64,000 nt of DNA from Corylus avellana (GCF_901000735.1 NC_081547.1:8600193-8664192); one strand, 5' to 3'. Positions 1 to 12,636 are shown, numbered from the stretch's first letter. The notes: generated by a model not told the origin, from the sequence alone. Numbers and translations are program-made.

Positions 1-1690
1 ATGCCACCAACACGTTGTGAGTAATCAATCTCCCTGGAATAAAAGCACTTTGTACAAGAGAGATAATATAGGGCAATAGATTCTTAAGTCTTTTAGCAGG
101 TATTTTGGAAATCAATTTGTAAATAACTTTACAAAGACTTATTGGTATGAATTCAGTGACACTTGTGGGGTTCTTCGCTTTGGGAATAAGAGCAATATTT
201 GTCAAATTCAGAAAAGGAGACATTATATCCGAGTTGAGTGTACCCAGAATAGCTTGACAGATTTCATCTCCCAAAATTTCCCAATTGGATTGGAAGAAGC
301 CTGCAGGAAAGCCATCGGGGCCCGGGACTTTGAGAGGGGCCATATTATGAAGTGCCGTTCCAATTTCCTCCACAGAGAAAGGCTTTAACAGTGCACTATT
401 CATCTCCTCCGACATACTATTATCCAAAGATTGCAAATACTGCTCTATATCACCTGCACTTTTAGTAGTAAATAAACCCATAAAATAGTTAACAAAGGCT
501 GAATGTACCTCCTCAGAGGACGAGCATTGAACTTCGGCAGCATCTAAAATGTTTGAGATGCGATTTGATTTCCTACGAAGATTGGCACAAGCATGATAGA
601 AGCGTGTGTTTCTCTCTCCACGCGTCAGCCATTCGGATTTTGCTCTCTGTTGCCACTTGAAGTCTTCTTTCTCTAATAATAATTTTAGTTCAGACTGGAC
701 AACTTTAATCTCATCATAATTCCCTCCCTCCTCGCATCCCCAGAGCTCTCTAAGTCTCTTCTGTAGGTGGACAATATTTTACTGCATGAGCCCAAGTTGA
801 TCCTTTTGCCACCTCAAAAAATCATGCTGGCAACTTCCCATTTTTGCTTCAATATTCACCCAGCTATTTCCTTCATTGAGAGGTTGTAGCCATGCCTCCC
901 TCAAGACCTCTTTGTAACCCCTGTCCAGCCGCCACTTAGCTTCATATCTAAATCGGGAGTGCACCCTTCTAACCTCCTGCCCCTCCGTCAAGCAAAGTAA
1001 CAATGGAGCATGATCAGAACAAGTAACCACGTCCACAAATACCTCGGCTAGCGGAAATAAATCCCTACACGGAGCGCTTGCCACCCCCTATCCAGATGCT
1101 CCTTAGTGAAATCAAGCACATTCTGACAATTATTCCATGTAAATTTTGTACCCTAATATCCCAAATTAAAATTCACAATACTCTAACGTTTGTTGGAATG
1201 CAACCATTTGGCTACTCGGACGTCCTCTACCACCCCATTTTCCAAATTGCACCACCATCTCATTAAAATCCTCAATGCACACCCACGGGATAGGAGTTAG
1301 GCGAGCTAGATACCTCAATAAAGCCCAAACTTCGTGTCGTTTTGGTACTTCCAGGTGACCATAAAAGCTGATGAATTTCCACAGCTCTTCTCCCTCAGAA
1401 TTTTTAACCAAACCATTTATATGGCATTGGCTAAAATTATGAATCTCCATATGAACTTTGTCTCCCCAAAGCAGGGCCAACCCATCACTCCTACCCATAC
1501 AATCCACTATGAACATATTGGAAAAACCCAGCTTCTACCGTATGAGCTCCATTCTATCACTACATAACTTGGTTTCCATTAAAAAGACCACAGCGGGTTT
1601 CTTTTGCTTCACCAATCAGTAAAGCTCCTGAACTTTCTGTAGGTTTCCAAGTGCTCGGCAGTTCCAACTTAAAATCTTTATTGTGGTCGG
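1..1690 (-). pseudogene. LINE ORF2 fragment: endonuclease and N-terminal reverse transcriptase
   Basis: The protein would nick target DNA (APE-type endonuclease) and reverse-transcribe LINE RNA. On the minus strand, KILSWNCRALGN near 1660-1682 is the usual start of plant LINE endonuclease. GRSDGLALLWG follows near 1490, then EDFNE near 1280, where the family normally has GDFNE, and SDHAPLLL near 1010. Reverse transcriptase begins below about 400, with LIPKAKNPT and PISLCK. It runs off the left edge at QSAFIPGRLITHNVLVA. The YADD catalytic block is not in this piece. Several frame changes and stops make it a dead copy. Confidence 0.85.
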
Positions 1691-1989
1691 CGGGGCCGTG
1701 CCACAGCTACCGCCATCCCCGAACCATTTAAAATATCTGCTTGATCACTCACTTTTTGTTACTTAAGAGCTGGACCATTCCATTTAATCTCCCCCCGTAC
1801 ATCCTTTTTCTTACGTGGTCCGTGAACCTAGTAGGTCAAGTAGTCATCACAATCCCCCTGGGCTTTCCTTATCCAAGTTACCATTGTCTTTCCTGATCTT
1901 CCGGAGTCTCCAGTATCAAGTTGATTAGCTTGCATTGTACGTGCCACATCAGAGATCATTGGTCTAGTGTATGACGAACTTGGGCTTTC

Positions 1990-3254
1990 AGCCAGGTCTC
2001 CTTGGCCCACGATATTCCCACCCTCCTCTTCTTTTCCTTACTAGGCCCAATATCTGGCAAAGCAATAAGGTATCCGTTGTATGGAAAGAAGCCAGATTGC
2101 CATCATCCGATTCCATTGCCTTAGAATAACTACGAGAATCACTCCCTTCAATAAGAGAATTTCTAGCCGTCGCATTCCTATCATTATTAGATAAAGTTTC
2201 CCCATCCAGCTGCCTCCTTCCATTACTCGAATCCTCATGATTTCCTTGATATCCGCCATCTCCTTGATTACCGCCCGAAAAACCATACTTTCTATGTTGG
2301 GAATCAGGTTTCCCCCGTCCCTAGGGATCATTAGCGCCACCCTCCATCTCATCAAAATATGCACCAATCATATTCCGGTTATCCTTCATTTTGCTGCTTT
2401 TGTCACGTCGGTCTCTATCCCCCCATAGCCGGTGTAGTGGGACCCCTCTTCAGAGCAAACCAATTTTGGTTTCTTTTTGCTCTCCCGGGTGAAGCAACTC
2501 TTAGCCATGGCCCATATTCATTTTTCTCTTGGTTACGCAGCATGCTCTTTTGTAGACACCCTCCTTTTCCATGTCTAATGACCCCACATAGGAAATAAAA
2601 CTTAGGAAGGCGTTTGTATTGAAAATTAATTCGACACAGATTGCCATGAATATTGAGTTTCCTGCCTTGTGAAAGAGGTTTTGTTAGGTCTAATAGGATC
2701 TTCACACGAAGGAACTCACCCCACCCGATCCCATCAGCATCCGTATCCACCACTTCCATTGTTCCCATGCTTTCACCAATCTTTCGACCAATCTCTTTTC
2801 CCATGCAACCCAATGGAAGGTTAATCATTCTCACCTAGAATGCCACTTTCTTGAAAGTGTATTTTGATGGCGGTATGGTACCATCAAAATCCTCCACAAG
2901 AAATAGGCTTCCATCAAAAACCCATGACTGCTCCTCCAGAACACGCTTCTTTTCGTCCACGTTCGTAAAATCAATTAAGAACAAATTCTCCCCAAGGATC
3001 TCGAAGGCCATATTGCCCAGAGGCTTCCACCACTTCAAGAGTGTCGATTTAATCGTCTCCTTTCTCACCATTCTATCCACAATCATTTTTCCCACAACAT
3101 ATGCACGACCAGAAGAAAACACATCATGCAATTCAAATTTTTGTATTTTCACCTTTGCACATTCATCTTCCGTTAGTGATAGGTTGTCCCACAGTGCCGG
3201 TAGCTCCTCTGCCATCCTACAGACAAACTCCGACCCACCACACGATACTTTCAC
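1990..3254 (-). pseudogene. LINE ORF1: DUF4283 and CCHC zinc-knuckle protein
   Basis: This is the RNA-binding ORF1 protein of a plant LINE. The N-terminal part (2835-3254) has the DUF4283 layout, with ELPALWDNLSLTEDE near the start and a WKPLGNMAFEILGEN block. An in-frame TAG then separates it from the second part (2415-2834). That part has the conserved YKRLPKFYFLCGVIRHGKGG stretch, a degenerate zinc knuckle. The region further downstream is low-complexity and frameshifted. The same ORF lies at 15092-15931 on the + strand. Confidence 0.85.
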
Positions 3255-3429
3255 ATACTAGAAACGCCTAGAAAAACTTCTACTTCTCCTCTAGGGTTTT
3301 GCTTGAGAGAAAACACCTCAAAATGATATTTCATGTTGTGGATGTGATTAAAATTTATAGAAATCATCATTCAAATAATTAGATGTAATATATTTTCTAA
3401 TTTTTATTTTTCTTCATTGAAAAAGAGAA

Positions 3430-3529
3430 NNNNNNNNNNNNNNNNNNNNNNNNNNNNNNNNNNNNNNNNNNNNNNNNNNNNNNNNNNNNNNNNNNNNNNN
3501 NNNNNNNNNNNNNNNNNNNNNNNNNNNNN
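3430..3529. other. Assembly gap (100 N)
   Basis: A run of exactly 100 N, a placeholder for a gap of unknown size. The sequence on its left reappears inverted at 14917, so the join across this gap is suspect. Confidence 1.
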
Positions 3530-4029
3530 ATTTTAGAGTTTAGCAATCCTTTTGTTAGATAATGCTTAGTATCTTACTAGCAAGGGTCCTCTAGAACTAC
3601 GCACAATGATGTGTCATATTTCGTATAGCAGGATTTAGCAATGTTGGAGGATTCAAGCCAGCATACTCGGTAAGTAAACACTTATGAACTCTTTCCTTAA
3701 AAACGTGGGATATGTCTGTTGACTAACCACGAATATGATATAAGCATGTCTACATTTTGCAACTACTTGGTAACTGCTTAATTAACTGGTTGATAAGATG
3801 TATTGTATGACATGGTACATCGGTATGTATGGTATAACGGTCATGGGTTTACTATATAGACTTTATTCTATGGTCAAATGTATGTGTTATTATATGGGTT
3901 TTGGATCTAATGGTTTCGTGACCGGCGCAACCATTCCCTAATGGTGGGTCACTCCAAGACGTACATTATTAGTGGTGTGGGTCACCCGAGGTTGGATTCG
4001 GTTGTGCCACTACTGTTATGGACGGCAGC
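3530..4029. other. Unclassified repeat-like sequence, possible LTR fragment
   Basis: No reading frame is recognisable. The GC-richer stretch with short repeated phrases (gtgggtcac type, 3940-3990) looks like part of a retrotransposon LTR. No ends, primer site or target duplication can be seen, because the left side is a gap and the right side is cut by the CACTA-like element. The assignment is weak. Confidence 0.25.
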
Positions 4030-5228
4030 CACTACAAAAAAAATGATTTTTTTTTTTACTGAAAATTTCTGACGTTTTATGGTGTCCGACGCGTCAGAAA
4101 ATTTTTCTGACGTGTCGTTTCTGACGCGTGTTGATTGTCAGAAGCATAGGTGTCAGAAAAAAAAAAATTCTGACGTGTTAGTGGGTAGAACGTCAGAATT
4201 TTCTGAAGTTTTACTGTAGCACACGTCAGAATAATTTTCTGACGTGGTAAATGTCTCCACGTTAGAAATTTCTGACGTGGGAGTTCTGCCATGACAGAGA
4301 ATTTTCTGACGTGGTAGAGATACCACATCAGAAAATTTTCTGACGTGGCAGAACTCCCACGTCATAAATTTCTGATGTGGGAATTCTGCCGCGTCAGAAA
4401 ATGTGGAATTTTTTTAAAATTTTTTCTAGATTTTTTTTTTTTCAATTAAAATTTTTTTAATTTAAATTAGTTTTCAATTAAATTATTTTTTTTTAAGGAA
4501 TTTCTCTGCACCACGAGTGGTGCAGAGAAACGAAAATAAAAAATCTCTTCTTTGCACCATTTGGGTTTTTAATTTTAAGAATTTCTCTGCACCTCTCTTC
4601 TTTTCCAATTTTCTCTATTTCTCTCTTCTTTTCTATCTCCGGCCAACTCTAGAGAAAAGGGAGATGTCCCTTATCTCCATTTTCTCACTCTCCCTCTCTC
4701 TTCTTTTTTATCTCCATTTTTGGATTTTTGAAAATTTTCAAAAATCCAAACCCAAACCAAAAAAATCTTCAAAAAAATCAAAAACCCAAATGTCAAACCC
4801 AACAAATATTCAAAAACCCAAAAATCTTCTCTTCTTCTCCGGCCAGCTTCTCTTCTCCTTCTCCTTTTCTTTTTCTTCTTCTCTTCTCCTTTTCTTTTTC
4901 TTCTTCTTCGATCTACTGCTTTCATTTTTTTCTCTCTAGATCTAGAGGGAGCTGCCGTGCAGTCTGCAAAGAAGGGAGATTGAGAGAGGAGAGAGAGAGT
5001 GTGGGGAAAATAAATGAAGAGGGAAATAATAAGAAGAGTGAAAAAGTTTAAGGGAAAAAGAAGAGGGAAAAATTTTAAAATCCCGCCAATTTTTTTATGA
5101 TATGTGAATATCGGGTATCGAGGGGATTTCTGACGTGCCATGTGTCGCATGTCAGAAATTTCTGACGTGCAATTTCTGATGTGCGACACCTGGTACGTCA
5201 GAAAACTACTCTGAAAAAAAAAAAATCT
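4030..5228. mobile_element. Non-autonomous CACTA-like element, 3' terminus lost
   Basis: The left end starts CACTACAAAAAAAATG, as CACTA elements do. Behind it lies a dense array of direct and inverted copies of tttctgacgtg (4065-4400). The motif returns in inverted form at 5128-5205, the expected subterminal architecture. The right end matches the reverse complement of the left end as far as the A-run, but the last 14 or so bases, which should read ttttgtagtg, are missing and AT-repeat follows. The interior is CT-rich, with no transposase. The ORFs read through it are low-complexity. Confidence 0.6.
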
Positions 5229-5538
5229 TATATATATATATATATTTTAAAAAAAGTGAGAAATTAGATCAATATATATATATTTTTTTCACTTATATAT
5301 TTGTCTTTTCTTCTTCTCTGTGTTCTTTTCACTTTTTTGATTAAGAATGATTTTTATTTCTTAATTATTTCTTTTCACTTTTCACTTTTTTACATCTAAT
5401 TATTTCAATAATGATTTTTATAAATTTTAATCACATCCACAACTGTCACAACAACTTTTCAATATTGTATTTTTTAGGTGACCTCCCCCATGCACGTACC
5501 CGCAGCCTCATAGAGCCTTATCTCCTCATGGGAGGATG
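5229..5538. other. 5' flank of the RLK1 unit
   Basis: Non-coding AT-rich DNA. The stretch beginning agtgagaaattagatcaata is repeated at about 14864, upstream of RLK2, and marks the start of the duplicated unit. In the second copy the LINE at 15012 sits within this flank. Confidence 0.6.
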
Positions 5539-5960
5539 TGGGGCTAGCAAAACGTGTTCATGTGTTGTGTTTGTGTCAATTCAATTAATCTGCTAACTTG
5601 AACACGATATATTTATTGAACAGATTATAAATGGGTGATCTGTTTATGTTAAGAACCCGTTCAACCTAAAATCTAAAACTACGTGTCCTGTTCATGTCGA
5701 GTTCGCGAGTTAAATTGTCAACTCTAAATTAAGTTAAACTTAAAATTTACTTTAAAAATAAAAATAAAATTTGAAAAAAAAAAATAAATTGTATAAAGTG
5801 TCAACTTGCAAACTCTTTTAACCCGTTTATGTCAAACCCGAACACGACACGTGTATTAATTAATGACCCGTTTATGACCCGAACCCGTTTAACCTAAACC
5901 CAAACCCTAAAACTAAGTGTCGTGTTCATATCAGGTTTGCGAGTTAAATTGTAATCCCTA
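5539..5960. mobile_element. Short hAT-like MITE inserted in the RLK1 5' flank
   Basis: This block is absent from the otherwise matching flank of RLK2 (about 18330), where the host sequence is continuous. It holds several inverted phrases of the gaacccgtttaacct and cgtgttcatgt type. Its right end reads ttgtaatcccta, which reverse-complements to a tagggattacaa hAT-like terminus. The left terminus (tggggctagcaaaacg) matches only loosely and the target duplication is not clean. Confidence 0.4.
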
Positions 5961-7340
5961 GATGGATCCACTGCACATATGGTAATTTTCAAACTCCCCA
6001 CAAATTCATCAAGAACAAGAACTAAAAAAGAAAAGTTCAAACGTTTATATTCAACATTGTGTCCTTGCTTTTTTTTTTTGTTTTTTTTTTTGACATAAAT
6101 TTCTTATAAATTAAGTTATAGGAAAATTCTTTCAGTTCAGTTTCTAAAATTATTGTGTAATGTACCTCTCACATGCTCTTTTAATAAACATTAATTAAAA
6201 AATATATATTTCTTACATGCATGCACAAGCGACATAAGACAATTTTAAAAACTTATGGATTAAATAAATTCTTACAACTTAGTTGAGAGTAAATAGATTA
6301 ATTTAACATTCAATTTGTATGAAATCTACAAGAGTTCACAAATCTAATAATTGATTTATTGAATTTATAAAATGAGATGAGAAAAAATGAAAAAAATATT
6401 GACGTGAATCATTTCTCAAATTTATATCCTTCCCTTCCCCTCTTTGTGATTTGCTTATTTGAGCAAATTTCGGAGCAAACATCAATGACGCATACAGGCT
6501 TTGTATATACAAAAAATTATTTGAAAATACTATTCGTAGCATTTAGAGGCCTAATAAAAGACAACATATTACTGTTAAAGCATTGACTAAATTATTAAAT
6601 TTATAACTTTTTATTAACTTTGGTCATTCAACATCATACCATGCATCATCATGAATAGGAGATGTTTTATTAATTATTACGAGTTGTTTAAGATATAATT
6701 CCTTCTATTATAATATCCAAATTAAAATGATAATCAAACAATAGTAAAAGACTAATTCTTGATAGAGAGGCAACTTGAATTGTCTTATTATCGATACTCT
6801 CAAAAGTCGTTGCTAAAAATGTGATCGCTAATGACCAAATTTATTGTAGTCATACAATGAAGATATTTCTGCTTTTCCGCTTATTTAATAAGCGGGACCT
6901 ATTAGATTAGATTATAACAAATTAAACCATTATAATTACCTACACAATAGAATATTAGGGTCGATATTAAACCATTATTTGATCATCTAATATAACACAC
7001 AATTTAGTGGGATACAAAAAACTAAAGTACAGCCGTACAGGAGTCAATAGTGAATAATATTTTTGGGAGTATTATTTGTAGGACAGAAATTTCCTTATTT
7101 GTAAACTAACAATTTTATGTAATATATTCTTTGTTAAATTAATTTAAATTGTTAATTTATGCAACAAAATAAAATCTTAATTATAAAATAAATATGAAGA
7201 TGATCCTATATCGTTGTACACATTAGATGGACAATTTCAAAGATGATAATTTAATTTATCCACTAAAGGTTCTTAGAACAGGGGTGCGGTCATAGTACTA
7301 CTGGGTCATTGCAAAAGTATAATTAATATTCATATGATAG
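5961..7340. other. Intergenic region upstream of RLK1
   Basis: No gene is seen. It is collinear with 18345-19380 upstream of RLK2, with small indels, for example the shared phrase ggagcaaacatca near 6473 and 18841. This shows that RLK1 and RLK2 were duplicated together with more than 1 kb of 5' flank. Confidence 0.6.
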
Positions 7341-7354
7341 AAAAAATAACAACG

Positions 7355-7380
7355 TACGGTCAACCGTCAAGTTGATATAA
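7355..7380 (+). promoter_or_regulatory. Proximal promoter block of RLK1: W-box core and TATA-like element
   Basis: ggtcaac at 7359-7365 is a reverse-oriented W-box (TTGACC), the WRKY factor site. A second TTGAC core follows directly. gatataag at 7374-7381 is a TATA-like element about 125 bp before the ATG. The same arrangement stands upstream of RLK2 (19394-19417). A related ggtcaa stands upstream of RLK3 and RLK4. Related LRR-I kinases such as Arabidopsis FRK1/SIRK are known WRKY targets, so defence or senescence control is a reasonable inference. Confidence 0.45.
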
Positions 7381-7505
7381 GAATTTTTTTCAAAAAAAAA
7401 GAAAAAAAAAGAGACACATATACAAATCCGATCCTCCCCAGTTGAATGATTCATAAGTATTGGTTGAAACAACTTTAACATTTGAGATTAGGTGATTTTC
7501 TGGCG

Positions 7506-8788
7506 ATGGGGTTCAAACATTTCAATTTCTTTGCACTGCTCGCGGGTTTGAGTCTTCTACTTGTGGTTCATGCCCAGGATCAATCAGGTATATATTATCA
7601 TCTTATTAATCTTTCAATATAACTTTTGTTTTGATTATTATTCTTGCTTATCTGGTGTCCCAGGCTTCATAAGCGTAGCTTGTGGGTTACCAGCGAATTC
7701 TAGCTTTACGGAGAAGAGAACAGGCATTAATTACATTTCAGACGCCACCTTCATAGACTCAGGTATAGATAATAGCATATCACCTGATATTAGACGTTAC
7801 TATCAACAACAGGTATGGAATCTCAGAAGCTTTCCTCAAGGAAACCGTAACTGTTACACCATAAACGTCAGAAGAGGCACTAAATATTTGATCCGAGCAA
7901 ACTTCTTGCATGGGAATTATGATGGAAAAGGTAATCTACCGCAATTCGATCTGTATGTCGGACCAAATAAGTGGGACACGATCGAAGTGGTGAATTCATC
8001 GGATAGTGTCGTCAAGGAGCTCATACATGTCCCATCTCTAAATTATATACATGTCTGTCTAGTAAACACGGGCCTCGGGACACCATTTTTATCAGCAATA
8101 GAGTTTAGGCCATTGGAAAATGCCACCTATGTGACACAATCTGGATCATTGGCACTCTTTTCTCGCTTGGATACTGGATCAAAAAGCAATCAAGGATACA
8201 GGTAAGTCATTTTATATGATATCAAGTAATTTGCATTACTAAAAACAATAAAATTATTTTCGGTACTGGTTGTGATGTGTAAATTATTTAGGTATGGAAA
8301 CGATGTTTATGATCGCTATTGGCAGCCCTATATCCAATTTGACTGGACAGATTTAAACACCTCGCTTACCATTGATGACTCTAGAAATGTTTACCAACCA
8401 CCATCGGTTGTCATGAGTACTGCCGCCACACCGGGAAATGATAGCGCTCCCTTAGAGATTTCATGGGAGTCAGATTCTGCGACCACAGAATATTATGTCT
8501 ACATGCACTTTGCTGAAGTTGTAGAGCTCAACGCCAACCAGTCCAGATCATTCAACTGTACCCTGAACGGGAACCACTGGTTTGGACCCATTGCTCCTAA
8601 TTACAACAAAACAATCACTATGTTTAGCCCATCGGCCCTAAAAGTAGAAGCAAAATATGATTTTTCAATCTTCAAAACTGAAAAGTCAACACTTCCACCC
8701 ATCATCAACGCGATTGAGATATACACAGTGAAATATCTCTTGCAATCAGACACATACCAAGGAGATGGTACGTTTGTTCCACACATTA

Positions 8789-8837
<49 letters not shown>

Positions 8838-8855
8838 GCTTTTCACTATATGTTC

Positions 8856-8892
<37 letters not shown>

Positions 8893-11800
8893 ATTGAATG
8901 GATCAATGCGTGTGAAATTTTAGTTGATGCCATTGCAAAAATCAAGTCAACATATGGAATAAAGAGAATTTGGCAAGGAGACCCATGTGCCCCTAAAGGA
9001 TATGCGTGGGAAGGTCTAAATTGTAGCTATGATGGTGATACTCCTCCTAGAATCACATCCTTGTAAGTCTATATATGCCTTAATTGGTATAAGCTTTATG
9101 ACTTTCCAACTTATTTTGAGTACTCTTAATTTAAGTTATTGTAAAACTTAATTAAATTCCCCAGGAACTTGTCCTCAAGTGGATTGGTTGGAGGGATATC
9201 TGCCGACATATCAAGTCTCGTAATGTTACAATATTTGTAAGTATCCACAATATATTTACATGATTAGATAATTGACAAACATGGTGATGAAGGCGAAAGT
9301 AAACATTTTCTACCCCAACAAATATTAAATATAAGTAATCCTCTCATTTCAGGGATTTATCTAACAACAACTTAATTGGACCGGTGCCTAATTTCTTGTC
9401 TCAATTGATACACTTGAGCGATTTGTAAGTTACTTTTATTTTTAAGAGTAATGATGCTACAAATTTCATGTTTAGGGAAGTGGAAAACAAAACTATTCAT
9501 TCTACTTTTGCATGCAGAAACTTAGAACGAAACCAATTGTCTGGTTCAATTCCAGCTGAACTAATTGCGAGATCAGATAATGGTTTATTATCATTAAGGT
9601 ACGGTTATGTTTAAAGACGTCCATAAAGCCATTACTATTATACTGTCTACTTGAATTTTTAATATTATATTTATAATGTTTCTCCAATGTTTCAATTTTT
9701 CCAATGTTTCCCAACCCTAGCCCCCTCCCAATCTAACATTAGAGTTACAACATCCCGTTCTCCCCTTCCATACCAAAAATAAATAAATAAATACGGTTAA
9801 GATTAAAAAAAAAAATTCAAAAGGCAAAAATTCAAAAAAAAAAAAAATAAATCAGAAAAATAATAATAAAAAGATATGATTTTTTTTTTTTTTAATTTTC
9901 TTATGAATTTTGTCTTTCCCTTTTTTAGATTTTTTAAAAAAATTTTTTTTTGCTTTCTTCATAATATTTTTTTTTCTTTTTTTTTTTTATGTGAATTCTT
10001 ATTTCGGACGCAACACGAGGCGTAGATATCACAAAAATTGAAACATTTGGGAAAACATTACAAATAGATCGAGTAGTAGTTAGAGGAGATAAATGTAGTT
10101 TTCGAGATAAATTTTCTTTAAGTCCAATTTTGTAAAATAAAAAACTTCTTTACATGCAAAAAAGCTCAAGCATGGGTTACAACATCTATCAATGATACAT
10201 CAAAAAATTACTTTCACTTTTAATTGCATGCCTTTCTTTAACATCATGATCAATACAATCATTTCTAGTGTGGGTGACAATCCAAATCTATGTGGATCTG
10301 GTTCGTGTAAAAAGAAAGAGAACAATATTGTTGTTCCAATAGTAGCATCACTTGGTGGATTGTTGATCCTCTCATTGATTGTTGCTGCCATCTTCTTGGG
10401 ACTTAGAAGGAGAAAACAACAAGATAAGACTAAAGGTGACATTTTAATCATAATACTCATTTTGGCATTACCAAAGGAAAAAATTATCTTTAGATATGAC
10501 CTTATCACGCTCATGGTAATCTTTGCAATTGTGATCATAGGTATAGAATCCAACATTCAAAATGTATCATTGGAGTCAACACAACGACAATTTACATATT
10601 CTGAGCTCTTAAAAATTACAAATAACTTTGAAATGATACTTGGTAAGGGTGGATTTGGAATAGTTTACCATGGCAAAATAGATGACACTCAAGTAGCAGT
10701 GAAGATGCTCTCTCCATCATCTGTTCAAGGCTTTCAACAATTTCAATCAGAGGCAAGTAACTGTAGCTCGTATAAAATATTTAAATTCATTTATATATAT
10801 GGTTCAGATGGGTATATTAAAATTAATGTGCTAAATTGTAATTACAGGTTAAACTTCTTATGATGGTTCATCATAGAAACTTAACTACTCTTGTTGGGTA
10901 TTGCTATGAAGGAACTAACATGGGGCTCATTTATGAGTACATGGCCAACGGAGACTTAGAAGCACATCTTTCAGGTTTGGGCAAAATTGAAATATTAAGC
11001 AAAAAGTCCTTCAGATCAAGTACTATGTGATCAACTTAATTTAATTTGAATAACAAATTAAACAGATCAGATCATGTTTAGGCATTTTATTAACGAATGC
11101 AGGTGAGAAAACAAATATTTTAAATTGGGAAGAAAGAATCCAAATAGCGACGGATGCAGCACAAGGTTAGCAATGAGTTGACTTGCACAATTCTTTCTTT
11201 AAAAACATTCTCTCTCTTCTTTTTATTTTTTATTTTTTATTTTTTTTATTTTTTATCAATGATGTGGTTATGAATTTGTAGGATTGGAGTATCTGCACCA
11301 TGGTTGCAGACCACCTATATGTCATAGAGATGTGAAGCCTACAAACATCTTGTTAAATGAAAAATTTCATGCCAAACTAGCTGATTTTGGACTATCCAAA
11401 ATTTTTCCCACCGATGGTGGCACTCATGTGTCAACTGTTGTTGCTGGCACCCCTGGGTATTTGGACCCCGAGTGAGTATTTTTGTTATTATTTTGTTTAC
11501 ATGCCATCATCTTAAAAACTCATTTTCCTTGACAATAAAAGATTGATATTTATAGTCCACAAAGTTGTGACCCATGATCAAATGAAAATGAAATACAAAT
11601 GATCTAGCAATAATAAAGACGAAATGTATTGGATTTTGGCCATACATGACATGATTATTTTTATCTATGAGACAATTAAAAATCTTAAGATATTTGAAAT
11701 CAATGGAGTTACAAACTTTTTTAGGAATAACTTTTCTACAAATATGAAACATATAACATTCCTTGACTTGCAGGTACTACATATCAAACTGGCTAACTGA

Positions 11801-12185
11801 GAAAAGTGATGTTTATAGTTTTGGAGTCGTTCTTTTAGAGATAATCACAAGTCGGCCTGCAATAGAAAAATCTAATGAAAGGACTCACATAAGTCAATGG
11901 GTGAGCTTAATGCTAGCTAAAGGGGATATAAAAAGTATTGTTGATGCTAGGTTGCGAGGAAATTTCAACATCAACTCTGCATGGAAAGCTGTCGAAATAG
12001 CTATGACCTGTGTATCTACAACTTCTGCTAAAAGGCCAACCATGAGTCAGGTAGTGGTCGAACTAAAGGAGTCTTTGACAATTGAATTGGCTTACATGAA
12101 GGAGGGCCATGAGCACGAAACAACAGATTCAATTGAAATGATCGACATGAATCTGACTACTGATCTCACTCCTTTAGCACGATAA
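7506..12185 (+). CDS. Malectin-like LRR receptor-like serine/threonine kinase (LRR-I subfamily), RLK1, intact
   Basis: A plasma-membrane receptor kinase, the only complete copy of the array. Exons: 7506-7587, 7664-8201, 8292-8767, 8924-9062, 9165-9236, 9353-9424, 9518-9598, 10269-10435, 10541-10752, 10848-10974, 11103-11165, 11282-11471, 11774-12185. They total 2,631 nt (876 aa plus stop), a normal family length, and all phases agree. Residues 1-27 form a signal peptide ending VVHAQDQ. A malectin-like domain spans about 30-365. Two to three LRRs (about 410-487) come from phase-matched 72-bp exons. NPNLCGS and a transmembrane helix lie at about 507-532. The kinase has GKGGFG (577-582), Lys597, Glu613, HRD (691-693), DFG (711-713) and GTPGYLDPE, so it should be an active RD kinase. 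Intron 9 has a GC donor. Intron 3 holds two TA microsatellites. The ligand is unknown; relatives act in immunity and symbiosis. Confidence 0.92.
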
Positions 12186-12636
12186 AACATTGTAAAGAAT
12201 TGAAATCGCGTATGTCGGATCTTGAACCTTTTTCTCTTTTTGTAAGTTTTTGTCAATGCATATTGTACTTCAAATGAATCATCCATGGTGGTTCTAATGG
12301 ACTATATCTTTTGGAATATGTACTAAATTTATGTTCATAGCAACTCGAAACTTATTTTAAAATTTAGATGTCAATTTGCTCCCTTCGTTCAACTTGACTT
12401 TTTAACTTGATGGTAAACATATCAAATAACGAAATTTACTTTGACAAATTTACTATGAAGGATATGTTATTGCGGCAAGGAGTCTCATAAAGTTTCGTAT
12501 ACTTGAGTCGACAATAGGAGAGGCATTAGCTTCCTTTTTATGCTGCCAGTTTTTGCAAGGAGCTAGCTAGGATTGCAGAATCTCATTTAGGAGTGAGATG
12601 CGATGAAAGTGGTGAAGCAATGACAACCAAGGAAAG
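12186..12636 (+). other. RLK1 3' untranslated region and downstream flank
   Basis: This AT-rich stretch is conserved after every RLK copy (compare 30136, 48522 and 60910), including the phrase tgcatattgtacttcaaatg at 12257. It probably includes the 3' UTR; a polyadenylation site was not fixed. The downstream part (from about 12420) is shared with 53060-53270. Confidence 0.5.

Larger units (their letters stand above)
1..3429 (-). mobile_element. LINE (L1-type) 5' two-thirds, probably a misplaced contig
   Basis: Read on the minus strand, this contig holds the 5' flank, ORF1 and the first part of ORF2 of a plant L1-type LINE. Positions 2317-3429 match 14917-16029 in inverted orientation with no difference in the stretches compared, and both copies stop at a 100-N gap. 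The match includes 95 bp outside the LINE (3335-3429), so this is the same insertion locus as the LINE at 15012, not an independent copy. The contig probably belongs reversed inside the gap at 16030. The reading frames are broken in several places. Confidence 0.85.

Noticed and set aside
4517..5189. Open frames on both strands (up to 172 residues)
   Set aside because: They are low-complexity translations of CT/GA-rich DNA inside the CACTA-like element, without family motifs.
8785..8895. A read-through frame rich in Ile-Tyr in RLK1
   Set aside because: It is the translation of TA microsatellites in intron 3; splice sites at 8768 and 8923 remove it.
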